Origin: Stagonosporopsis chrysanthemi | Lineage: Eukaryota > Ascomycota > Dothideomycetes > Pleosporales > Didymellaceae | DNA length: 12,185 bases | Reading direction: 5' to 3' | NCBI GenBank assembly: GCA_022560025.1 | Contig: JAFISE010000376.1 | Span: 1-12,185, forward strand | Shown: positions 1 to 7,529 of the stretch, piece by piece | Layout of the letters: every line of letters begins with the position of its first letter | Position numbering within the stretch: position 1 is the first letter of the stretch | Translations under genes and position numbers: made by a program | The notes under the pieces: model-generated | The model's database searches: none | What the model saw: only the letters and a program-made list of their open reading frames with translations | What the model was told of the DNA's origin: nothing

Positions 1-858
1 TGTCTTGTCTGGCATGCAGCTTCCTTCATGCCACTTCGTGTTCTGGTCGACCATGTGGAACAGGTATTAGTCGCTATTGTAGCATTGCTCGCCTCGCTCC
101 AACAGCTGCACCAAGTCAATGCTGATGCGCTCGAACGGTCGAGTTGCTGGCTCGCGTGGCGGCCTTCGGCTGACCAGCTTGGTCAATTTTGACTGTATGC
201 AAGTCTCACAGTCCTTCCACTTTGGTGCTAGATCACCGTCTAAAAGCTGAACTCTGTTTACGCTCTCTAGCAGTCAATTAATTGCCTGTCGGCCTGCGTG
301 ACCCCAGATAATGTGAGCCTCCTCTGGCGTGAGCTGTAGCAGCTTCCTTAGTTCGTATGATGGCTTCTTGCGAGCATGAGTTGAGGCTGCAAGCAAGGAG
401 CTGGCGTCTGGTCGCTCTATGCTGTCAGCGTCTATCAGCCAGTGACCACCCATGTATTGGAGCTTGCTGATGACGTTGTTCCATCGTCCTTGATACAGGC
501 AATCTCGGCCTGAGTCGAAATGTATGCCAACAGATCGACAGCGAGATAGGCCAACAACGTTGGTAAGGAATCCTGGCACATACGCCACGTAGGTGAGCTC
601 TATCTGCTCTGTACCCGTAGGCGTTTCAGTAAGCAGAACCAAATCTCCCCACTCTTGTATCAACAGCTCTTGATTACCCGCCTTGACTACCTCACCTTTC
701 CCATCAGCTCGCTTCTTCCAGCCGTAGGCTCTAGTGTTGGTGACATGCGTGTTCGATCCTAGGTCTAGGATCCATCGATTGATCAGGCTTGGCTTGATCG
801 CCTGCCTGTTCGTACAGTCTGTGCTCATAGTGAGCTGCAGCACATGGCTGTCTAGGTC
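1..858 (-). pseudogene. Retrotransposon Pol start: protease and integrase N-terminus, broken
   Basis: Continues in the same frame as Gag. The protease signature is WILDLGSNTH, with the aspartate at codon 399. The family usually has D-S-G or D-T-G here, so DLG probably abolishes catalysis. Next comes the pre-integrase HHCC zinc finger: H549, H554, C584 and C587, giving HX4HX29CX2C, with normal spacing for integrases. The integrase core begins at ISIDLVQL, whose aspartate (codon 615) is probably the first of the DDE triad. Stops at 274-276 (TGA, inside the zinc finger between the H and C pairs) and 67-69 (TAA, inside the core) break it. The frame runs off the left edge, so the remaining catalytic residues are not visible. 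Confidence 0.88.
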
Positions 859-1959
859 TTAGATCGTCGGGCTCCGGTCGTCAAACCGGCGCGGCGCGGT
901 CGAAACTACAGTCAAAGCTGCTGTGCCTGTGTTGGTCTTAAGAGCTGCCTGCATCGCTCGTCCAAGTGAAGACTGGCTCTCAATGGCTTTGCCAAACTTC
1001 TCCTGTATCTCAGGCTTTGGTGTCCAGCCTTGCGGCTTTCCCTTCCCTCCAAGGTACCAACAGTCCTTGAAGCGGTGCTTGAGGCCACACGTGCATTCAA
1101 GACTTCTGTCTTTGTTGCCACTCAGCGTCTCTGCGCTGTCTGATCGTCCGCTTGAGCTTTGATTGATGCCTAGTGTCGCGAATGTACTGAGCGACGACGC
1201 TACTGGTCTCGTTGAGCGCCAGTACATGGCAAATTCAGCTACAAGGTCGCCTAGCGTCGGAATTGGCTGAGCATTCAGCTGTGCTCGAAACAGTGTAGCT
1301 TGCTGGGTTGTTGACCTGGTATCGTCAAGACCCTTGATGGCGAGCAGGAAGTGGCGCTGCGCTCGCGGCGATATGACGTCAGGCAGATAGATTGCCTCGC
1401 ACATCCTCACAACGTGCAGCCACTCCTCAAGCCAACTCTCAATAGTGTTGCTTCGTAGTTGACTCTGCAATTGTCGATACTTGGTTATCAGCTGCAGCTC
1501 CCTCTTGGCCGTTGATGGGCAGAGGTGCTTCTTCAGCCTCTTCAAGCGAGCGTACGCAGTATCGTCGCTCTGAATCAGGTGTATATGGCGGCGGCTGATC
1601 GTCCAGCCAATCTCTTAGGTAAAGTCGTTCAACGCTTTCCTCTTGATCGTGTATCTAGTCAGTGCTCGATTGTAGTTCCGCTCCGCCTGCTGATATCGTT
1701 GGAACTCCTCAGTCGTCATGTCCTTGAGCACGACGCCGGTGTCCTCTTCAGTCTCGTTATGGTACTCTTCTGGCTCAACAGCTGCTGGCTCCTCAAGCTT
1801 CTCAAGGGCCGCCTTGTCGAGGTCTGGGTTGACCATAGACCACAGTTGATGCCTGTCCGCGCTATCCTTTCGTAGGAAGATCCATTCTTCCCAGTCCCTA
1901 GGCTTCTCAAGTATGACTGTCGTCCTCGTAATCAGTCCATCTAGCTCAGTAGTAGCCAT
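859..1959 (-). pseudogene. Retrotransposon Gag region, one internal stop
   Basis: Copia-type nucleocapsid precursor. It starts at the ATG at 1957-1959 (MATTELDG). The first part contains the LEKPRDWEEWIFLRK stretch that resembles Gag N-termini of fungal copia elements. An acidic spacer and a basic, helical middle part follow, and a cysteine/histidine knuckle lies near codons 289-300 (C289, C291, H295, C300). That knuckle is a compact CX1CX3HX4C variant of the usual CX2CX4HX4C. A TAA at 1615-1617 interrupts the frame after about 114 codons, and the same frame reopens immediately after it, so a single substitution is the simplest explanation (CAA to TAA would fit). A second TAA at 859-861 separates Gag from protease. 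The exact Gag-Pol boundary is arbitrary here because copia elements use one polyprotein. Confidence 0.85.
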
Positions 1960-2210
1960 CCTGACTCAGGCTCCACCAGCTCTCAGATTGACTCTCGTAC
2001 GGGCAGTGCACAGTGTGCTTGAGGCTCTGCAAGGTAAAGGTAGCGTTTTGATGACGTAGCTCTGTTGACAGCAGTCAATAGCTCGTCGGCATGCAGTAGC
2101 GGATACAGCATTTGTAGTCGACAGCCAGGCTCATAACTGTAACTGCGTGAGCAGTGTCAAGTGGGTGCTGCAGGTCAACGCTTGTATTGCTATCTGTTCT
2201 CGTGTTGTGA
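1960..2210 (-). other. Untranslated leader of the copia element
   Basis: This is the stretch between the probable LTR end and the gag start codon. A tRNA primer-binding site is expected just inside the LTR, in the bases below 2211 read on the minus strand, but I could not match it to a known tRNA 3' end. No open frame of note is present. Confidence 0.4.
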
Positions 2211-2459
2211 TGTTATGATAATTGTCTACAGGAGCCCTCAGCTCAGAGGTAAGTGCACTTGCCCACACCGGGCAGTGCCTGCTACAATGAAATATCATGT
2301 GATCTATGCCACGTGGTTACAGAATATCACTACTGACTGACATTTTGACCGAATGCGAAGCTGCGCGAATGCCACGCTAAGATTGATGATTATCGCAAAA
2401 CGATGAACTATCTTTATTTGATCTAGTTGTATGATACACAGCTAGAAAATGCTACAACA
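2211..2459 (-). repeat. Probable 5' LTR of the copia element (249 bp)
   Basis: On the element's sense strand this block starts TGTTGTAG and ends CATAACA, giving the TG...CA ends and short inverted TGTT/AACA termini typical of LTRs. Its length is usual for copia LTRs, and it lies 251 bp upstream of the gag ATG. An AAATAAAG TATA-like stretch lies about 40 bp in from its start. The 3' LTR is outside the window, so the boundaries are inferred from termini alone; no primer-binding site was recognised with confidence next to it, and the target-site duplication cannot be checked. Confidence 0.42.
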
Positions 2460-3101
2460 GGTACCTGTCTTGAATAACAACTGTTTGGTATACGTACTTG
2501 CAGAAATGTGCGGACCCATCTTCACATGGTAGACGTTAAGGGCCGTTCCTGATTGGCTGGCCACCTTTATTGACCAACCAGAAGTAATCTACTGCTCAGC
2601 TTACCAGATTCCGGGGGGTTCATACATTTCTGCAGGCATTATAAAAGATCAGCGGTTCGGGAGGACTGTATTGATGTGCTGAATCTCCTCTTGAGCCATC
2701 GAATCGTATGTTTCAATCGCGTGGGGTCCTGAATCAAAAGATTGCGCCATCTGATTCTGGAGGGGGAAGGGCGCATGATGCACGGAAGATACGGCTGGTC
2801 GTTTGAGGGAATGTGACATTAACATCGTGTTGCATTGTGCCAAGTCAATTATCGAAGAGATGAAGCACGGTGTCCCATTGTGTCCAGCGCCTGATGCTCC
2901 GTCACCATTTGACTGGCGAGCATAGCATTTAGTTTCTATTGCTACGTCAAGGTAGTCTTTGCATGGAATGTCCTTGATACAATCCTCAGTCGCCGGCCAG
3001 CTACAACTATCTACTGTCTTCCACTTTGATTCAGCCCCAGACTCAAGCTCAATCACCAGCACAGCGAAATTCCCCAGTCAATCAAAAGACTGATCCGCAA
3101 A
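2460..3101 (+). promoter_or_regulatory. Upstream region of the WSC gene with CCAAT and TATA boxes
   Basis: The interval between the retrotransposon LTR and the WSC gene has an inverted CCAAT box (ATTGG at 2552-2556). A strong TATAAAAG follows at 2639-2646, about 85 bp downstream, which is a reasonable promoter arrangement. If that TATA box is used, the WSC mRNA would have a 5' leader of about 430 nt, including a possible 32-codon upstream ORF starting at 2709. The leader could also contain an unseen intron. The last 100 bases before the ATG are rich in C and T, as often seen near fungal transcript starts. A minus-strand open frame here has no ATG near its start and is not called. Confidence 0.4.
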
Positions 3102-4112
3102 ATGGGCTTCCAAAATCTCTTTGGGACACTACTTTTGGGGGCTGTGATAACTCCGGCTGCTCTTTTGCCCCCAAGCTGCACTGTTACCTCACAGGCCAAT
3201 AATCCACAGGCAACCGGCATTCTAAGCTCCACGCTTACGTATAATGGTCCTTTTCCGACAGGTCCATTCAATTCTTTTCAGGTGTCGCTGACAACCTACA
3301 CGGTGGCTATACTTACAGAAGGTTCTGGTGGAGTAATCGAAACCCAGACCTTTACGGTAATCGCAAGCCCCTCTGTGGACATCGTTCCTCCAATTTCAAC
3401 TCCAACATCCCCACCGCCGGTGAGTCCCGCCCATGATATGCTCTCGTGACCTGTACTCTCTCTGTCAAGGTCGATTGCAGAACTGACCTTGACAACAGCT
3501 ATCGACGGACATTCCCAACAGTACCTATGTTGGGTGTTTCAAGGACCAAAATGGAAATGGCGGAACTCTCCTGTACGGCCCATTCGCGATCCGCGACACC
3601 CAAGAATCCTGCAAAGCATTTTTTGCTACTTCTCCTGGCGGCCCATACAGATGTTCCTTAATCAAGCCCGTCTCTATTTGTCAATGCGGTCAGACCTTGC
3701 TTCTACCTCTAGCGCAGCCTTTAGGTCAGTGCACAACCGGATGTCCTGGCAACTTGACACAACAGTGTGGTGGTCCTCCTGACGATACTTCAATCTGGAA
3801 AAACCCGCCTGTAAGTACATCAGACTCTGTTCTTAAAGCGATGCTTACCTCTCGCAGATCTTTAGACCCCCTCCTGGCCCGCCAGATCGGGACCCTTCCA
3901 ACCCCGGGGATGGTATTGACCCTGAGCCCCCAAAATACCCCGGAAGACCGCATCCTAAGCCTCCACACGGAAAGCCTCCACACAGAATGCCTCATCCGCG
4001 ACCGAGTTCGCCGACGCGTAAGCCGAAGCCACCCAAGACTTATGGTAACTCAAACGGATACCCGGAGAACGGATACCCGGTTCAGAATGGATATCCGGTA
4101 CTGATGATGTGA
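3102..4112 (+). CDS. Secreted WSC-domain protein, 3 exons, 294 aa
   Basis: Exons are 3102-3419, 3499-3810 and 3858-4112, all joined in phase 0. Residues 1-20 form a signal peptide (LLLGAVITPAA core). Residues 26-106 are a Ser/Thr/Pro-rich N-terminal part I do not recognise. Residues 107-210 hold one WSC domain starting YVGCF, with eight cysteines (119, 144, 158, 167, 169, 184, 188, 196) and the hallmark CQCG and CGG motifs. Residues 211-294 are a proline/lysine-rich tail ending in three NGYP units. WSC domains bind carbohydrate and occur in cell-wall sensors and secreted enzymes. Here there is no transmembrane segment or GPI-type tail, so a soluble extracellular or wall-associated protein is more likely than a stress sensor. 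The ATG at 3102 has good context (gcaaaATGG). The WSC exon uses a frame different from exon 1 and lacks a Met, so the gene is invisible without splicing. Function beyond glycan binding is unknown. Confidence 0.85.
3420..3498 (+). other. Intron 1 of the WSC gene (79 nt)
   Basis: Donor GTGAGT at 3420, branch site CTGAC at 3483-3487 and acceptor CAG at 3496-3498. That acceptor is the first AG after the branch site. Earlier AGs at 3469 and 3480 were tested: the first leads into the wrong frame and the second into an immediate stop. Only 3498 opens the eight-cysteine WSC frame. Confidence 0.85.
3811..3857 (+). other. Intron 2 of the WSC gene (47 nt)
   Basis: Donor GTAAGT at 3811, branch site CTTAC at 3844-3848 and acceptor CAG at 3855-3857, joining in phase 0. 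Removing it links the WSC domain to an open proline-rich exon ending at TGA 4110-4112. Confidence 0.82.
4053..4097 (+). repeat. Three NGYP-coding units in the WSC protein tail
   Basis: Three Asn-Gly-Tyr-Pro units (4053-4064, 4068-4079, 4086-4097) are separated by one or two codons, within the last 20 residues of the WSC protein. Codons are nearly the same in the first two copies and diverged in the third, which suggests a short tandem duplication followed by drift. Confidence 0.8.
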
Positions 4113-5687
4113 GGTCAAGATCGAGTTGCGTTGATGTTCAACGGTAGCCTATTAGAGTATGAGCAATGTCGAAGGGTCAGGCGAACGACCTTAGTTCCTA
4201 GGCACAAACTTGAAAGCTTAACATAGTACGGAAGTTCATTAGTGCACTACGCTTCTGAAGTGTGATGTAACATTCATCTTTATTGTTCGTCTTGATGACT
4301 ACATCGCATGACAGATTCCTATCAAGCAGCCGTACGCCGATATCGTTTGCTTGTCTCTGATTAAACCACACCGCTAACGATAACATGAACTTTGGCATCG
4401 CAAAAGTCACGGTCTCTCACAAAATAACGCGTTACATTTCAGACCGTGTCCTATGCGGCATCTATGACTGCTTCACACCAAGAGAACTAAACTACGTATA
4501 GACCTTTCAGATAGATTTATGTTGAGATTATTTCATCTCTTGCCCCACCAAAAGGTCCTCGTGTTAGCACTTCCGCGCTCTTAGTACTTAGGATGTTAAA
4601 TGTACGCTAAGTTTCGCTCAAAGCACTGAGTTTTGTTCTTCTATCGAATATGGCAAACTCAAGTCAAGGCGTCAACATGGGTTCTAGAACAGAGGTTAGT
4701 GCCTGAAAGACAGTTTCCTGCGAATTAATGCATGTGCAGACCAATATCAGCTTCTGTGATAGTGACATATGCGCACAGTGTATTTCTTGACTTCTTCTAA
4801 AAGCCTGAAAAAATCTTCCGATGTGCATGTGACATGTGTTTCACGTTGTAATGCCTGTAGACATGTGCACAGGACTACTTTCTTAGAACCAATAAATACC
4901 AGGGAAAAGCAGGGTGCAGAAGATTAGCAGGGCGGGTATTTCAGACGCACAGAACATTTGTTTTAACTAAGTTGCATTATGGTAAATAGATTATCAGTAG
5001 TCTAAAGATTTTGCCGATCATCATACACAAAGGCGACGAAGGTCAAGCACACCCGGAACAATCAGACTCTGATCGAGCGCTCATAGTTGAGGGTTGAAGA
5101 GTCCTTGCGAAAGAAAATGTCACTAGCGATGAAAGTACTGCAGGCAATCTTCATAGCTGTGATCGGGATGGCCTCGAACCCTCGAACCTCGCCCTCATCG
5201 GTCTGGGTGGATTTGAGACTCAAAGTTGAGATAACGGCAGTGAGGCCAAGCTGGACGCCGCTGGGAAGAATAGCGGGCGGTTTTGAACCCAGGAAATTGT
5301 TCGCTGATTAGCAGCCCGCGGTTAACAATTGAGCTTTGTCAAACGCATCACTCGAGGGAATTATTAGCCATGGTCCAGTAGTAATGCCCGCTTTAATACT
5401 GTAGATATGCGTGTCGATTATAGACCGGAAGAGCTGATCTGATACTGTGAGTTGCTTTCGCTTGCGCACACTTGGTGCAGTTTCTCGCTCAAAGACCAAG
5501 TACTTGTGTAAGAAAGTCTGGCAATACGACTTGCAAGCACCTGCGTAATGAAAAACTTGTTCCTTGGTTATTGAATGAATTTGGTTCAGGTGGCCGAAAT
5601 GCCCGTCATGCGGTGTTGGAGTTTCAGATCGTAAGCTGTCACAAAAGCGGCAAGTCGCTACTGGAGTCTGGCACCGAGCCGGCCAGC
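4113..5687. other. Convergent intergenic region, no gene supported
   Basis: This 1.57 kb lies between the 3' ends of the WSC gene (plus) and the acyltransferase (minus). Open frames here are short, lack recognisable motifs and in part merely overlap the acyltransferase stop (a 128-codon minus frame starting at 5694). I see no tRNA, no transposon ends and no spliced gene. A 20-bp imperfect palindrome centred on ACATGT lies at 4854-4873, of unknown meaning. Confidence 0.55.
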
Positions 5688-7423
5688 TCAGCATGTGATT
5701 GTCGTGACTTTGATACTGCCATCCACGACTTTAGATCGTGGTTCAAAAGTGTCTGAGGCGACATTGTATACGGTTGTGATGTCTTGGTGTTTCAGATCTT
5801 CCACTTTCGATTCATCCGGGGATGAGGTACTAGAGATATGCAGCTTTCGATAGGTAGCTTGTGGATCTGACTTTACACTTCGAGGCGGACGAAGTCCTTG
5901 GAGTGACTCCTTGATGTTCTTCCAAGCCACAGGCGGCAACGTCATCGTAAGCCAGTAGTTGTTCTCGTGGTCTTTGCCCATGACAACTATCATCAACTTT
6001 GTCGCTCGGCTCTGCTTCATAGCTGACACATGGTGGAATATTGGTGTCCCTAGGGGATTACATCTAGGGCGCATTCTATCACCAACACGTACGACTGCAG
6101 GATGAAAGTCAGCCGCGTGGAGCAAGTCGGCTTTCGTCCAGTTTGTGAAAGGCACTGGCAACGCATTTGCATCGCTATAGAGTAGCTTAGAAGGATCTTT
6201 CACCTGATGCTGCTCGCGTAAACATGCTAGGACCTGTGTCTCAGTCGCCTGTTGAATGAGATGTCGTCGGTTGCTCAAAGCAATAGTGCCGATTGGCTCA
6301 AGGCTTTCTTCGGCAGAAAGAAACGTATTTGCTGGAAGTATCATGTTTTGTAGATATACGCCTGGAGCGTTGCAGAGAGATGGGATTCGGAATCGTGCGT
6401 TCATGACATGCAGTGCCGTCATAGGTCGTGGCCGGGGTAGTGAGCTACTGATTGCGCGCATTGCCCATGCCGTAAGTATATCACCGTCGCTGACAAAAGC
6501 TGACTTTTCTCCATTGGACGATGTTGTAATATCGAGCAGTGCTTGGTCCCGTAAGGCGGCCATAACTTGGGCTGGAAGGCAGATGGTTTGTGTTTCTGGG
6601 CTTGGGCCACTAACCATGTCCCAAAGGTATCTCGTAACAAATTTTATCAGAGATGTTCCTTCCAGTTGTTTGGACTTCAGGCTGTACTCCGTTGGATCTT
6701 CTGTTGAGGTGCGTACAGTCTGCGACAAGACATCTGCGTGCGCCCCAAGCACAGGTGGAATCTCTGATTCTCTGCCTTGCAGTACTAGCGACCAAGCATG
6801 AAGGAGAGCTTGCTGTCCCATGATATCCATTAGGGTATGTGGCCATGTTATCGCAACTAGGGTCGCGTTGTTGAATGTTGTAATGCGAAGTGACATCTGT
6901 GGTGTGTCATCTGACCAAATGTCTTTTGGGCACGTTGGCGCATTGGTTGGAGCTGCGAGAGCCTGGAAAGAGTGTGGGCTGGGCCAAAATGAAACGTCTA
7001 TTGTAGACCTTGGAAAGTTCTTTGTTGTCTCATGGTCTTCAAGAGCCATGTTGATTTGTTCATGGCTATAGGAAAAGGCTGGTCGATCCGCTGTGAAAAG
7101 ACGTGGTACATGGATCGCAAGTTTTCCATCTTTCTAACAATACAATCAGTGTTGCGAGAGCAGATTCCAGATTGGCTGTTACATACATTGAGCTTCAAAC
7201 GACCGCCGAGCTTCCCCCAATCTCCAATTTCCAACAGTCTCGCCAATGACCAACGAAGATTCTCAGCATCCATCACATCATTGAACCTGATAGTCCATGC
7301 CAGTAGGAGATTTCGGAAGGTCTTGGTATCGTCCAGCTTGTGTACTGGATAGATGATATCGTCGTAGATCGATGGCCCGCAGGATTTGGGCTTTTGAGAG
7401 ATACATCCTCTAAGGAACCCCAT
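5688..7423 (-). CDS. Transferase-family (BAHD-like, HxxxD) acyltransferase, 2 exons, 560 aa
   Basis: Exons on the minus strand are 7423-7187 and 7133-5688, joined in phase 0. Family enzymes move an acyl group from acyl-CoA to a hydroxyl or amine of a small molecule, usually in the cytosol. Seen: the N-terminal PVHKLDDTKTFRNLL and ARLLEIGDWGKLGGRL blocks typical of fungal members. Next are HTLMD at residues 178-182 (catalytic His178, structural Asp182) and FVSDGDILTAW near 292-302. FTNWTKADLLHAADFHPAVV near 408-427 stands where classical BAHD enzymes have DFGWG; this fungal group often departs from that motif. The family-like part ends near residue 490, leaving a tail of about 65 residues without recognised features. 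The start at 7423 is the first ATG; the open frame extends to 7498 only through non-ATG codons. The substrate is unknown; roles in secondary metabolism or detoxification are both possible. Confidence 0.88.
7134..7186 (-). other. Intron of the acyltransferase gene (53 nt)
   Basis: On the minus strand the donor is GTATGT starting at 7186, a CTGAT branch-like site lies at 7149-7145, and the acceptor TTAG ends at 7134. Splicing restores an unbroken family frame (KLN joined to KDGKLAIHVPRLF), a conserved stretch in fungal members. Without splicing the first exon's frame runs into a stop. Confidence 0.88.
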
Positions 7424-7523
7424 CTCAATGAGAGCTAAGCTGCGCTGATGGAAAGCCCACGAGCACGCTTCGTTATGTAGTGTGGGTCGTGGATTCACTC
7501 GCTACCCTGGGGCTGGGTGCCTG

Positions 7524-7529
7524 TTTATA
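7524..7529 (-). promoter_or_regulatory. TATA box of the acyltransferase gene
   Basis: TATAAA on the minus strand, about 100 bp upstream of the ATG at 7423. The spacing supports the start at 7423 rather than one near 7498, which would fall almost on the transcript start. No activator site was recognised with confidence. Confidence 0.45.

Larger units (their letters stand above)
1..2459 (-). mobile_element. Ty1/copia LTR retrotransposon, 5' part, decayed
   Basis: This is the 5' portion of a copia-superfamily element read right to left: LTR, leader, then Gag, protease and the start of integrase, in the order protease-integrase expected for copia. The rest of integrase, reverse transcriptase, RNase H and the 3' LTR would lie beyond the left edge. 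Seen directly: one continuous reading frame from an ATG at 1959 down to position 1, broken only by stops at 1615-1617, 859-861, 274-276 and 67-69, with no frameshift. A Gag zinc knuckle, an aspartic-protease-like motif and an HHCC integrase zinc finger follow in order. The copy cannot make a full polyprotein. Whether it is truncated or simply cut by the window edge cannot be told. Confidence 0.9.

Noticed and set aside
2649..3062. 137-codon minus-strand frame with several cysteines upstream of the WSC gene
   Set aside because: It opens at GTG, not ATG, directly after an in-frame stop. The first internal ATG leaves little more than half the frame, it matches no family, and its promoter would have to lie inside the WSC gene.
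3446..3782. Overlapping plus-strand frames at 3446-3661 and 3489-3782
   Set aside because: They are shadow frames of the WSC exon; the eight-cysteine pattern appears only in the third frame.
5165..5190. tRNA-like B box (GGTTCGAGGCC) on the minus strand
   Set aside because: No A box at suitable spacing and no cloverleaf can be drawn; the match arises from a repeated CTCGAACC motif.
5308..5694. 128-codon minus-strand frame overlapping the acyltransferase stop
   Set aside because: It lies where the acyltransferase 3' untranslated region should be, in another frame, with no recognisable domain or promoter.
7424..7498. Longer acyltransferase start at 7498
   Set aside because: The codon at 7498 is GTG and the TATA box would be only 26 bp upstream. 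The first ATG in frame, at 7423, fits the TATA position and family N-terminus better.
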